DNA from: Archaeoglobus sp. JdFR-27 | Lineage (GTDB): Archaea; Halobacteriota; Archaeoglobi; Archaeoglobales; Archaeoglobaceae | Reading direction: 5' to 3' | Assembly (NCBI GenBank): GCA_002011235.1 | Contig: MTMO01000002.1 | Coordinates: forward strand, 1-64,000 | Length of the DNA: 64,000 nt | Shown: positions 9,912 through 19,903 of the stretch, one piece after another | Layout: every line of letters starts with the position of its first letter | How positions within the stretch are numbered: position 1 is the stretch's first letter | The notes under the pieces: generated by a model | The model's input: only the letters and a program-made list of their open reading frames with translations | What the model was told of the DNA's origin: nothing | Database searches by the model: none | Program-made: the position numbers and the translations under genes

Positions 9912-10862
9912 CTAGGAATTATCTTTTTGAAATTTCATTTTAATGTATTCAAACGCAGAATTAGCCGCCACTGCACCATCTCCGCAAGCTGTTATAGCTT
10001 GCTTAAGAGGATTATCACAACAATCACCGGCAGCAAAAACCCCTGGAACGTTTGTTTCCTGTTTTTTATTTACCTTAATATAACCTCTCGAATCCCTCTC
10101 AACACCCAGATCGGATACGATATCCGTTGCAGGTGTGATTCCAATTGCAATAAAAACTGCACTCACATCCATAGAAAATTCCTTATTTTCAACTTTGTTA
10201 TAGAGCACTATCCTTTCCACAACTTCATTCCCTTCTATCTTCACAGGTACGGAATTCCAAATCACTGGAATTTTTCTACTGAAAAACTCACTTTGATATG
10301 CTTTATCGGCCCTGAGTTCATCTCTTCTGTGGATAAGCATTACATCACAACCGATCTCCTTAAGGTAGATTGCCTCCTCCACGGCAGTGTTCCCTCCACC
10401 AATCACAGCAACCTTTTTCCCTCTGAAGAAATTGCCGTCACATGTTGCACAGTAGCTAACTCCTTTACCTACAAATTCCTTTTCACCGGGGATTCCGATC
10501 TCTCTATGCCTTCCTCCTGTTGCTATAATCACCGCTTTAGCATCATACGTATTTAAATCGGTTTTTATGGTGAAGTGTTCTCCATTCTTTGTTATCTTTT
10601 CAACATTCTCGAATTTGTGGATAGCCCCAAATTTCGTAGCTTGTTCTTTCATTTTTTGAAGTAACTCAAATCCATTCCCTCCAAATCCTGGAAAATTCTC
10701 TATTACGGGGGTTAAAGTAAGCTGTGAAACGGGGTCTACAGTCTCAAAAAAAGCCACTTTTAATCCATACCGCACTCCATAAATTGCGGCTGTAGCGCCC
10801 GCTGGACCGGCTCCGACGATTATGAGATCAAATTGCTCTCTTTCATCTCCCATCGAATCCAC
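9912..10862 (-). CDS. trxB: thioredoxin-disulfide reductase
   Basis: DLIIVGAGPAGATAAIY, redox CATCDG, VIGGGNTAVEEA. Confidence 0.95.
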   Translation of the reverse strand: MDSMGDEREQFDLIIVGAGPAGATAAIYGVRYGLKVAFFETVDPVSQLTLTPVIENFPGFGGNGFELLQKMKEQATKFGAIHKFENVEKITKNGEHFTIKTDLNTYDAKAVIIATGGRHREIGIPGEKEFVGKGVSYCATCDGNFFRGKKVAVIGGGNTAVEEAIYLKEIGCDVMLIHRRDELRADKAYQSEFFSRKIPVIWNSVPVKIEGNEVVERIVLYNKVENKEFSMDVSAVFIAIGITPATDIVSDLGVERDSRGYIKVNKKQETNVPGVFAAGDCCDNPLKQAITACGDGAVAANSAFEYIKMKFQKDNS

Positions 10863-11637
10863 CTCTATTTCTCTGGGCTTCTATTTAACTTCTTATAGGG
10901 ATTTAAATTGTTTTCTCTCCAAATTTTTTGCTCACTTTAAAACCCCCTTATTTTTTCACTTTTACGGTCAATTTTTACACAATCGATCTTCTAATTATCT
11001 AATGAATATAATAGTTATACATAGTTTTTATCTATTTTATCAATTTGCTAAAAAATTATTACAATATTTTTTATAATAAATTTTAAGTTTAATTAAATTA
11101 TATTCTATTATATTCTTTGTTAAATTTATATCTGGTATAATATGTAAATACATCCATAATATTATTTCACGATTTATGTAATAAAAATTTTTCGGTGTCT
11201 CTAAATTTTAATGAGCTGGGATGTAACCTGTTCCATAATAGCTATGAATATGGGGTTCTTCATGCAAAAAGGGGGGATTAACTGCAAAAATACCTATGGT
11301 TGTTAAATTTTGTTCAATCTTATACTAATCTATCACATAAATGATGTAATAGTGGAAATTTTAACTCAAATCCAATCCAATTCAGTTTGATTAATTTTAA
11401 ACATTTTTATTTTATTTTATGAAATCATTAATTAAATAATAATATGAGTTGATAAACTCAATAGCATATTAAATGAAATTAAAAAATATTAAAAGATTAA
11501 ATTATCAAATAAATTTAAACATTTTTATTAAAAATTAAGTAATATCAATATTATAAAATAGAGTGAAAGTTAGTCTTTGACAAAGTTTGAAAGTGAGTGA
11601 AAAAGAAAAAAATATTAGAAATTATATATTAAAAATA

Positions 11638-12048
11638 TTATTTTGTAGCATCACTTTTTAAGGAGGCTTGGTATGAGTCTGAAAAGTACGATTTAACATC
11701 TTTTTTGAGTAGATATACGATAAAAAGCATCGATACTATAACCACAGCAATGGGTGCAGGTTTTCCGCTAACCGCCCCACCCACGGAACCAATAAACGCA
11801 AAAGCCAGAAGAATCATAGAGGTTGTTCTCGCCCATGGTTTTAAATCCCAGAGTCCTTTAGCGATGTAAATACCAATGCCGCCAGTCCCAATTCCGACGA
11901 GTGAGACCATTAAGGTGTATAACCTATCTAAATCTTCTATAGGTGCAAACAAAAACGTAAGGAAATACAGACCCATACCTATTATAGAGGCCCCAACAAA
12001 CGCAATCAAAGCAGCTAAAATCAAAACTCCTATTGGCTTATTCATCAA
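11638..12048 (-). CDS. hypothetical membrane protein (about four TM segments)
   Basis: 136-aa hydrophobic ORF. Confidence 0.65.
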   Translation of the reverse strand: MMNKPIGVLILAALIAFVGASIIGMGLYFLTFLFAPIEDLDRLYTLMVSLVGIGTGGIGIYIAKGLWDLKPWARTTSMILLAFAFIGSVGGAVSGKPAPIAVVIVSMLFIVYLLKKDVKSYFSDSYQASLKSDATK

Positions 12049-12171
12049 AAGATTTTCAGAGAATTTGTATTATTTAAACTTGCGGTTTTTGAGATGTCAA
12101 AATTTATTTTGGTATCTTTGTAAAATTCAAAATAATTAAATATTAAAAAAGTAAGAGAGTTGTGTGGTAAA

Positions 12172-12462
12172 ATGGGCAAGTACGTTATCCTATCTAGGTT
12201 AACGGATGAGGGTGCAATAACCCTGAAGGAACATCCAGATCGGGTTAAAGAAGTTAACGAAGAGCTTGAAAAAATGGGGGTTAAAGTGCTGGAACAATAT
12301 CTGGTTCTCGGAAACTACGACTTTGTGAATATAGTGGAAGCTGAAAGTGATGTTGTGGTTGCAAAAGCCATGACGGAGCTCGCATCAAGGGGTACAGTAA
12401 GAACGATTACGATGCCCGCCGTTCCAGTTGATGAATTCATTGAGCAATTAAAAAAAGGCTAA
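12172..12462 (+). CDS. GYD-domain-like protein
   Basis: MGKYVILSRLTDEGAITLKEHPDRVKEV...YLVLGNYDFVNIVEA. Confidence 0.85.
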   Translation: MGKYVILSRLTDEGAITLKEHPDRVKEVNEELEKMGVKVLEQYLVLGNYDFVNIVEAESDVVVAKAMTELASRGTVRTITMPAVPVDEFIEQLKKG

Positions 12463-12544
12463 ACTAACTAAGCTAAATAAGAACCTAACTAAAATTAATC
12501 AAAGAATGCAAATTTTTTAATACATTTCTGATTTTTTTTAAACA

Positions 12545-13531
12545 ATGCTTGAATCTGAAATTTGGGTAGAAAAGTATAGACCACGAACTCTCAATGAAAT
12601 CGTAGGACAGGACAATATTGTACAAAGACTGAAAGGTTACGTTACTCAAAAAAATATCCCACATCTTCTCTTTTCGGGTCCTCCAGGAACAGGAAAGACA
12701 GCTTCAGCCATCGCCCTTACAAGGGACCTTTTTGGAGAAAGATGGAGAGATAACTTCATTGAAATGAACGCAAGCGATGAGCGAGGAATAGATGTTGTAA
12801 GGCACAAGATAAAGGAGTTTGCCAGAACGGCTCCTATCGGAGGGGCCCCATTCAAGATAATATTTCTTGATGAAGCCGATGCTTTAACTCCTGACGCTCA
12901 GGCTGCTCTCAGAAGAACAATGGAGATGTATTCGAGGATATGTAGATTTATCTTAAGTTGTAATTACGTCAGTAGGATTATCGAACCAATCCAGAGCAGA
13001 TGTGCTGTTTTTAAGTTCAGACCGATTTCTGAGGAGGCCATGAAAGCTAAGCTCAAAGAAATTGCAGAAAAGGAGAACCTAAAGATTACAGAAGACGGGT
13101 TAAATGCTCTGATCTATGTTGCAGGAGGGGATTTTCGAAAAGCAATCAACGCTTTGCAGGGAGCGGCTGCCTTTGGAGAAAAAATTGATGCTGAAGCGAT
13201 ATTTCAGATAACTGCAACTGCGAGACCTGAAGAGTTAAGAGATGTTCTTGATCTAGCTTTAAATGGAAACTTCCTCGAGGCAAGGAGCACACTTGAAAAA
13301 CTACTTGTTGAATACGGAATGTCAGGAGAGGATGTGGTAAACCAGCTTTTCAGAGAAATAATTTCCTCCAATTTCGATGAAAAACTGAAGGTGATTCTCA
13401 TTGACAAACTTGGCGAAGTAGATTTTCGTCTTACAGAGGGCTCAAATGAACGAATTCAGTTAGATGCCTATCTCGCATATCTTTCTACACTTTTCAGCAA
13501 AAAAAAGAAGGCTGAAAGGAGCGAGGATTAA
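12545..13531 (+). CDS. rfcS: replication factor C small subunit
   Basis: WVEKYRPRTLNEIVGQ, SGPPGTGKT, FLDEADALTPDAQAALRRTME. Confidence 0.97.
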   Translation: MLESEIWVEKYRPRTLNEIVGQDNIVQRLKGYVTQKNIPHLLFSGPPGTGKTASAIALTRDLFGERWRDNFIEMNASDERGIDVVRHKIKEFARTAPIGGAPFKIIFLDEADALTPDAQAALRRTMEMYSRICRFILSCNYVSRIIEPIQSRCAVFKFRPISEEAMKAKLKEIAEKENLKITEDGLNALIYVAGGDFRKAINALQGAAAFGEKIDAEAIFQITATARPEELRDVLDLALNGNFLEARSTLEKLLVEYGMSGEDVVNQLFREIISSNFDEKLKVILIDKLGEVDFRLTEGSNERIQLDAYLAYLSTLFSKKKKAERSED

Positions 13532-13576
13532 AAAGGTAAAAATTCTATACAGTTGAGATAATTATGCAAAACCAAG

Positions 13577-14321
13577 TTGAGCGGGATTGACATGGACTCT
13601 AATCAGTTTGAGACAATTATTTTTAAAAAGGAAAAAGGGCTTGCAAGGATTATCTTCAATCAGCCTAAATATCACAATTCGATCAGTCTAAAAATGACGG
13701 ATGAGTTTGCAGAGGCGTTGAAACTATGTGAGGATAGATCTGTAAGAGTTATAATGATTTCTGGAAACGGTCCAAGCTTTTGTGCGGGTGCGAATGTAAA
13801 AGAATTTCTAGATAATCTTGAAAATTTAAGAAACAAAGATTTCTTTGAAAGACATGGCTCAGTTATCAACTTCGACGTGATAAAAAAGATGAGGGATCTA
13901 CCTAAACCTGTTATTACCTTGCCCAGAGGATTTACATTTGGTGCCGGTTTTAGTATCGTTCTGGCTTCCGATTACGCGATAGCCTCCGAGGACACAATCT
14001 TTTTTGGAGGGTTTATTCGCCTTGGACTCAGCCCCGATATTGGAATATCGTATTTCCTCCCAAGACATGTAGGTATAAAGAGGGCTTTTTGAGCTGATGT
14101 CCTTCGGAGAGACTTTTGGTGCCAGAAGGGCATATGAGCTTGGGATAGTAAATGAGGTCGTAAAGCCGGAAGAGCTTGAGGGGAGGGGTAAAAAGGTTGC
14201 TGAAAGGTATCTAAAAGCACCAAAAGAGGCTGTGGCAAGAATAAAGCAACTAATAAACATTGCATTCGAAAATACTTTGGAAAAGCATCTTGAAATTGAA
14301 ATGGGTCATACTCATCAGTGA
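13577..14321 (+). pseudogene. enoyl-CoA hydratase/isomerase family gene, frameshifted at a T5 run (14086-14090)
   Basis: Part 1 ends ...FLPRHVGIKRAF*; part 2 begins MSFGETFGARRAYELGIVNEVV; deleting one T restores ...RAFELMSFGETFGARRAYELG. Confidence 0.85.
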
Positions 14322-14378
14322 GCATTGTCTCAAATAACTGATACTTACCTTATTTACACCAAGTTCTAAACATAAGCA

Positions 14379-14424
14379 TAAGCCGCCGGCGGGATTTGAA
14401 CCCGCGACCTGGTGATTACGAGTC
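14379..14424 (+). repeat. attL (46-bp copy of the tRNA-Thr 3' half)
   Basis: TAAGCCGCCGGCGGGATTTGAACCCGCGACCTGGTGATTACGAGTC identical to 26731-26776; diverges on both sides. Confidence 0.95.
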
Positions 14425-14543
14425 GTATTTGGATTTTTAAGCTCTAGCAGTGCTTTTTCAACAAGTTTGGAAACATTTATCTTGTTTTTCTTAGCAAACT
14501 CAAGCAAATCAGCATCAATATATATGCAACTCCTCTTTTTCAT
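14379..14543 (-). CDS. Int(N): N-terminal fragment of the split integrase, RHH/CopG-like
   Basis: MKKRSCIYIDADLLEFAKKNKINVSKLVEKALLELKNPNTTRNHQVAGSNPAGGL; enters att in the same frame as the integrase ORF at the other end. Confidence 0.85.
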
Positions 14544-14941
14544 TTTTATCTCTCCGAATAAATTTATATAAAGCCATTTAAAGCAGCTAAACTACCTCAA
14601 CCCCCCACCTGCCGCTCACCGCTCAGGAAAGAATTAAATCCAACTTACTTAACAGTTATGATTTGTCAAGAATCGTCAAGATTCAAACCAATCGACTATG
14701 CTCAAACTGGCCCAAAACCGCACAACCGCCTAAAATCTCTTTTCCTCAGGTCGTACAATCCGCTTATGAGACAGCTGATACTCTTGCCGCTTTGCTGTTA
14801 TCTCTGCGAGCATTATCTCGAGGCTGTAGACGAGGCCTACTGCAAACTCTTAGACACCACAACAACCCCAATAGCTGTTTGTAGCAAATTCGCTCTGACG
14901 AAGAAGTTTGACAAAGAAGTTCTCCATAGTAAAAATTAGCT

Positions 14942-15238
14942 TTAATCAATCCATTCGATCCTAATCCGCCGCCTGAGCATCTTTCTCTTGGATCCAACCC
15001 TCTTGGATCCAAAGCATCTTCGAGACTCGAACCACAGCCATGACTCAGGATCCTCAACAACTAGTGAAGTGAGCCAAATCTTTCTCCCGCATTCAGGACA
15101 GCAAACGGTCGCCATTTCTTCGATTTCTTCTTTTGAATAGTGCATGAGAGTCAGATTGATGCTCGGCCGGAACCAGTCTTCGTAAACAGTCCTACAGCGA
15201 GGACATTTCACCTTGACTTTCTGAGGGGGCATGGTCAT
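14942..15238 (-). CDS. zinc-ribbon hypothetical protein
   Basis: CPRCRTVY...CCPECGRKIW. Confidence 0.7.
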   Translation of the reverse strand: MTMPPQKVKVKCPRCRTVYEDWFRPSINLTLMHYSKEEIEEMATVCCPECGRKIWLTSLVVEDPESWLWFESRRCFGSKRVGSKRKMLRRRIRIEWID

Positions 15239-15317
15239 GTTTTCAACCTCAATTCATTCTCAAATAATCTCGGCTTGAATCCAAATAAATCTTGGGGAAA
15301 GAAAACAAGAGAAAAAA

Positions 15318-15476
15318 TTAAAAACTTCTCAATTTTTTAACAACTTCCTGAAAGAGCTTTTCTTTAATCCTGCTAAGCTCCTCGACATCGACCTCTATGG
15401 CTGCAAACTTCGTTCTTGCTGTTTCAAGGGCCTGAAATCCTTCCGAGGCTATTTCAAGCAGTCTAAACTTGTTCAT
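15318..15476 (-). CDS. small helical hypothetical protein (52 aa)
   Basis: MNKFRLLEIASEGFQALETARTKFAAIEVDVEELSRIKEKLFQEVVKKLRSF*, read directly; overlaps the start of the upstream CDS. Confidence 0.5.
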   Translation of the reverse strand: MNKFRLLEIASEGFQALETARTKFAAIEVDVEELSRIKEKLFQEVVKKLRSF

Positions 15477-15907
15477 ATCATCCTCCCTCGAGTTGGAAAG
15501 TAAGCTCTAACGAGATCCACAACCTCTAGGACGCCAAGTGAGTTATCTTCTACTTGGTTGAACCATTCGGCAAATTCAATGAAGACTTGACAAAATTCCT
15601 CCTTAGACAACCTTCGCTCGTATAGAATTTCTGAGCCCCATGCTCCGGTTTCAAGATTATCAGCAAACGCCTCATGCAGCATGTATCTTGGATAACTACT
15701 GAACACCCAGGTCTCCCCAGAGAACTTCTTTCGACTGCCATAGTATTTCTTAACGCAAGCTCCGAATATCAGAAAATACCCATTTACTCTCATATACGTC
15801 GAGTACTCCAAGCCCTCGGAGAAAACCGTTTTGTTGTAGAACTGCGGTTTGCCGTCTCCACGAAAGCCCTTCAGTTCTTTCCTAAATATTTCTTCAACTC
15901 CTCCCAT
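15473..15907 (-). CDS. hypothetical protein
   Basis: 144-aa ORF divergent from the AbrB-like gene. Confidence 0.65.
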   Translation of the reverse strand: MGGVEEIFRKELKGFRGDGKPQFYNKTVFSEGLEYSTYMRVNGYFLIFGACVKKYYGSRKKFSGETWVFSSYPRYMLHEAFADNLETGAWGSEILYERRLSKEEFCQVFIEFAEWFNQVEDNSLGVLEVVDLVRAYFPTRGRMI

Positions 15908-15914
15908 CCTCTCA

Positions 15915-15971
15915 CTTCTTTACTTTCTTTACTTTCTTTACGAACAACAAAGTATTTAAAGTTTTCTTTAC
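15915..15971. promoter_or_regulatory. candidate operator: three tandem 9-bp repeats (YTTCTTTAC) plus a fourth copy
   Basis: CTTCTTTAC TTTCTTTAC TTTCTTTAC at 15915-15941, TTTCTTTAC at 15963-15971, between divergent genes. Confidence 0.55.
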
Positions 15972-15984
15972 AAACTTTACAAAC

Positions 15985-16140
15985 ATGGAAAGTAAAGAAA
16001 CTATATTAGACATAGCAAAACTGAGCAAGAAATCGCAGATTACCATTCCCAAAATCGTAAGATTCAAGCTAGATCTGGATCCAGGAGATAGAATCGTCTT
16101 CATTGAGAAAGACGGGGAGGTCTTCATAAGAAAAGCCTAA
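15985..16140 (+). CDS. AbrB/SpoVT-like DNA-binding protein (51 aa)
   Basis: MESKETILDIAKLSKKSQITIPKIVRFKLDLDPGDRIVFIEKDGEVFIRKA*. Confidence 0.85.
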   Translation: MESKETILDIAKLSKKSQITIPKIVRFKLDLDPGDRIVFIEKDGEVFIRKA

Positions 16141-16150
16141 GGTGAAAAAA

Positions 16151-16744
16151 ATGGAGGATCAACCTCTAATTCCTCGATTTGTATTATTACTGTTGCTGTT
16201 ACCATTGACCGGGATAATACTAAATTTAATTTTCCTAGTGCCAGATGTCCTTTCAGGTTTGGTATCAAATGTAGTTATAACCGAAATAGGAATTAAAATA
16301 ATGGGAATAATAATTAATGTGGTTTTAATTGTCGTCATATTAATTCAGGCAAGAATTTCTGAACAACAAACCTTATTAATAAGCAGACAAGCCGAATTAG
16401 CTGAAATCGATAAAAAACCGTTTGTAGATATTCAAATTGAAGAGTACCCTAGTAAGAAGCCCTATTGCAGTATACATAACCTATCAAAATATCCAGTTCG
16501 CATTTTGGACATTCACGTTAATGGTGAGTCGATACAACCAACTCTTGATCCTGAGTTTCTTTTAAAAGATAAGCCAATGCGACTAACCACTAAAGTAATT
16601 CCAGTAGACAAAGCAGTTAAAATTGATTTAAACAACTTTCCTAAAAAAATTGAGATTAAAGTTGCCAATCTTCTTTATCGAGATATTTGTTTGGTGTACA
16701 AATATGATGTTAGTAGAGAACAATATGAAGTTGAATCTTGTTAA
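16151..16744 (+). CDS. hypothetical protein with two N-terminal TM segments
   Basis: MEDQPLIPRFVLLLLLLPLTGIILNLIFLV...; extracytoplasmic or cytoplasmic C-terminal domain. Confidence 0.6.
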   Translation: MEDQPLIPRFVLLLLLLPLTGIILNLIFLVPDVLSGLVSNVVITEIGIKIMGIIINVVLIVVILIQARISEQQTLLISRQAELAEIDKKPFVDIQIEEYPSKKPYCSIHNLSKYPVRILDIHVNGESIQPTLDPEFLLKDKPMRLTTKVIPVDKAVKIDLNNFPKKIEIKVANLLYRDICLVYKYDVSREQYEVESC

Positions 16745-16973
16745 AAGCAAATAGATACAACAAAAAGCATTTTAGAGTAGATCGAAAGCGATCGGGTAAA
16801 TGAAATGCCATTCAACCTCTATTCTCCAAAATCGAATTTTATAACCGAGTTTATTTTATTCTCTGACCGGTTCTACTGCGAAAGAAGTATTAGAATATAC
16901 CTAGGCCCTGGATCCAGGCTCAGAGGAAAAAATAGCGAGGTTAAATAAATTTATTCAGGAATGCAGCTATTTT

Positions 16974-19370
16974 CTAACCCCCTAGCTTAGCAGCAAGGAT
17001 CTTGTTCGTGAGAACTCTATCAACCTCTCTAGCGATCTCTCTAGCACTGGCAGTCGTTTTTGCGTTGATTGTTATATTATTCTGGACATTTGTCTGAGAT
17101 GGAGCAGTGAGCGAGGTCTCTTTGAGAGCTTCCTTCAACCCGCTCGCTATCACTTTCGCATCTGCTTTTAGGTCTACTTTAATCCCTGCTCGCTTGAGGG
17201 CCCCTAAAGCTGGTGAACCAGGATAGAGATATTGCTTCAGTAGCTCCGGAGCTTGCTCAGATATTTTCTTTAACGCCCTCAGATAAGAAGCCTCAGTAGT
17301 CCTCTCTTTAATTGCTGATGGTTCATATTTTCCTGTGACCGCTGCATATCCACCTAGAATCGTCCTAGCGTATTCTTTCTCCCAGTCTCCCCACTGCCAG
17401 AACAACTTCTCTACCTCGGTGAGGTGTATCCTAGTCGCCTCTGTCGCTTTCTTCATGGCTTCTGCCGTCTTATCAGCGTAGCTGTCCACCGTGTTACTCA
17501 CTATATTAATCGTCGTTGAGAAGTCTCCAAGATGCATCTTCATTCGCTGGATCTCTTCCTCGTAAACCCGAGCGTTTTGAGTTACTAACTCCAAGCTCTG
17601 GCCAAAGCTATTAAGGTGAGTTACAGCCAAGTTAATCTCGTTTCTGAATACGCTCGAGTCTGCTGTGACTTCCTCCAGTGCAACCGATACATCTTCGAGG
17701 TCTTCGATGATTAAATCCCCAACTTTATCGAACTCTGCTCTCGTTTCGTCGAATTTTATGCCTAACCATTCTAAAGCTCTTCCAATCGTTTCTCTGAGAA
17801 AATTAGCGAACGGACCTATGATCTTCGTGATTGCGTTTATCACCGCTTTAGTTTTGTCTCTGATGCCGAACCAGTTATTCGTCCATGCAAAGTATAAGGC
17901 GACTCCTGCTGCTGCGACTCCTGCAATGGCGAGGGTAACTGGATTAAGAGCTAGGGGAAGGGCCGCTAATATCCCTCCACTTCCACCAACTCCAGCCAGA
18001 GCTGTGACGGCAGTGGAGAGACCGCCCAAGGATCCAATCAGCTGTAAAACTCCTCCTCCAACCATCAGTAACGGCCCAGCCACCGCAGCGAATGCTGTTG
18101 CCAATGCCGCGAACCTTGCAATGTTTTCCTTGACTGGACCAGGGAGATTGTTGAACCACTTCACCAAGTCCAGAATCATCTTTCCGACTGGCTTCAATGC
18201 AGGGATTAGCTCTTTGGTAAATGTAACCGCCAGCTCCTTCAAATTCGGTAATTGTTTTCTGATTACTGGAATCAGTTCCTTGAGTATCGGGACAAGCGTT
18301 TGACCGACCTCTATGCCTATGTCCATGAACATATTCTTCAAAGTTTGGAGTTTGGACGATAGGGTCTCCGTTCTTGCTGCAAATTCTTGATTTAAACTTA
18401 TGTTTTCCTTGTAGGCTTTTGTTGCAGTTTCAACGTTTTTCGTCAAGGCAGGATAAGCCTGTGCGAGAGATAAAACAGCTTTCGAACCAACAGTTCCAAA
18501 GACCTTATTTGCTCTGTTCAGAAATTCAAGCTTGTTTGGATATTCTTTGCTTAGGGTGTCTAGGTATTCCATAAGGGTTCCATAGAAATCCTCTGCAAAT
18601 TTTTCCTTAAGTTTATCCACCGTTATACCCATATCTTCTGCCATTTTGTCGAGATTTGCTGTCATTTGGTTGAATGCCGACTGCAAACGAGTTCCAGCTC
18701 GTTCTGGGGCCATACCCATTGAAATTAGGGTTGCAGTCATTGCCGCTATCTGTTTCTCAGTCGCACCAAGCTGAGCTCCAGCTGCACCGATCTGATACAT
18801 GGCCCTGATAATTTCTGCTTCAGAGGCTGCCGTTGTGTTGCCCAAAGCATTGATGGCGGATCCGAGTCTGTCTATCTGCGCTATCGGGATATTATATATG
18901 TTCGCGAGCTTTGCCATTGCCGAAGCTGCCTCTTCAACAGGCACATCGAAAGCTGTGGCCATCTTTGCAGCGGTCTCTGTGAACTTGAGGATGTTCTCCA
19001 CACCTTGAATACCTAACTGGCCAGCTACAGCGGCTATATTTGCAAGCTCTTCATGGCTGAGAGGTATTGTCGCTGCTAGTTTCCTTAACCCCTTCTCAAG
19101 CTCCTTCAGTTCCTCTTTGCTCATTCCTGTCGTTTTGCGGACATTCGCCATCGCATCCTCGAATTTCATTGTTTCTCTGACAGCCAAAGCGAATCCTGCT
19201 CCAACTGCCGCTGCTCCGGCAGTCATCATCATTCCAGCTTTTTGCATATGTTTACCAATACTGGACAAAGATGAACCAAATTCCTTAGTGAGACCCTTAG
19301 CTTTCGCTATTGCCGTCTCAAGTCCTCTTACATCCCCCTTGATCTTTATTACGATATCTTCAATGTTCAC
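16974..19370 (-). CDS. phage tail tape-measure protein (TP901 family)
   Basis: 798 aa: N-terminal TP901-type region (FEDAMANVRKTTGMSKEEL...LANIAAVAGQLGIQG...MGMAPERAGTRLQSAF), central hydrophobic/Ala-Gly-rich segments. Confidence 0.92.
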   Translation of the reverse strand: MNIEDIVIKIKGDVRGLETAIAKAKGLTKEFGSSLSSIGKHMQKAGMMMTAGAAAVGAGFALAVRETMKFEDAMANVRKTTGMSKEELKELEKGLRKLAATIPLSHEELANIAAVAGQLGIQGVENILKFTETAAKMATAFDVPVEEAASAMAKLANIYNIPIAQIDRLGSAINALGNTTAASEAEIIRAMYQIGAAGAQLGATEKQIAAMTATLISMGMAPERAGTRLQSAFNQMTANLDKMAEDMGITVDKLKEKFAEDFYGTLMEYLDTLSKEYPNKLEFLNRANKVFGTVGSKAVLSLAQAYPALTKNVETATKAYKENISLNQEFAARTETLSSKLQTLKNMFMDIGIEVGQTLVPILKELIPVIRKQLPNLKELAVTFTKELIPALKPVGKMILDLVKWFNNLPGPVKENIARFAALATAFAAVAGPLLMVGGGVLQLIGSLGGLSTAVTALAGVGGSGGILAALPLALNPVTLAIAGVAAAGVALYFAWTNNWFGIRDKTKAVINAITKIIGPFANFLRETIGRALEWLGIKFDETRAEFDKVGDLIIEDLEDVSVALEEVTADSSVFRNEINLAVTHLNSFGQSLELVTQNARVYEEEIQRMKMHLGDFSTTINIVSNTVDSYADKTAEAMKKATEATRIHLTEVEKLFWQWGDWEKEYARTILGGYAAVTGKYEPSAIKERTTEASYLRALKKISEQAPELLKQYLYPGSPALGALKRAGIKVDLKADAKVIASGLKEALKETSLTAPSQTNVQNNITINAKTTASAREIAREVDRVLTNKILAAKLGG

Positions 19371-19390
19371 TTCTCACCACCCTCCAAAAA

Positions 19391-19783
19391 TTAAATTGGA
19401 GTTATTGAGACCAACTTTTTCAAGAATCTCTTCTCCTCCTTCTCGATCTCCGCTTCCAGCTTGCGAAAGTCTTTCAAAGACTTTATTGCCACTTTGTGGA
19501 TCTTTTTTGACAGATTTTCGCCGAATTTGAAAACCTCAATGAGCTGTTTAATCTCTGTTGGTGAGATTGCTGAGGCATTTTCCAGTTCCTTCAACCGGAT
19601 TAAGACTCTAGCATCTTTCTGAGTAGCTTTTTCGACTACCTCAATTATTTTCCTGCTGAACTCTTGGAACAGATTGGATACTTCAAGGACAGCATTCAAC
19701 GAGGCTATTTCGATTTCTTCTTCCTTGCCGCCAACTTTGATTTTGAACGTGAATTCACTCATTTCTACCTCCTCACAAGTCAT
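19391..19783 (-). CDS. small protein directly upstream of the TMP gene; positional candidate for a tail assembly protein
   Basis: MSEFTFKIKVGGKEEEIEIAS...; likely start at MSEF; position next to TMP. Confidence 0.55.
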   Translation of the reverse strand: MTCEEVEMSEFTFKIKVGGKEEEIEIASLNAVLEVSNLFQEFSRKIIEVVEKATQKDARVLIRLKELENASAISPTEIKQLIEVFKFGENLSKKIHKVAIKSLKDFRKLEAEIEKEEKRFLKKLVSITPI

Positions 19784-19794
19784 TTAAAAAATAA

Positions 19795-19812
19795 GGTGGG
19801 GAAATCCCCACC
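19795..19812 (-). terminator. candidate hairpin terminator
   Basis: GGTGGGG-AAAT-CCCCACC perfect inverted repeat; on the minus strand followed by TTATTTTTT. Confidence 0.55.
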
Positions 19813-19903
19813 CATCTAGCCCGAAGAGTGTGGAGCTCCACTCCGCTTCTACTTCCTTGGTGGTTGAAAACACGACCGAAAAAAGAGTTGAGGATCATAA
19901 CCA

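Noticed and set aside
9927-10556. 209-aa plus-strand ORF
   Set aside because: Antisense shadow of trxB, which has unmistakable family motifs.
14378-14425. Partial tRNA at the left att considered as a tRNA pseudogene independent of integration
   Set aside because: It is an exact 46-bp copy of the right-hand tRNA 3' half and both ends share the integrase reading frame, so it is an att duplication.
14658-14939. Plus-strand ORFs near the left end of the element (14658-14939, 14663-14884)
   Set aside because: Overlapping in different frames with no family signal; a shorter form from 14766 is possible but unsupported.
15910-15975. Tandem TTTCTTTAC repeats considered as a CRISPR-like array
   Set aside because: Units are only 9 bp and contiguous without spacers; no cas genes in the window. 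Better explained as operator repeats.
17665-18303. 212-aa plus-strand ORF in the tape-measure region
   Set aside because: Antisense shadow of the TMP gene; composition is Ser/Ala/Pro-biased.
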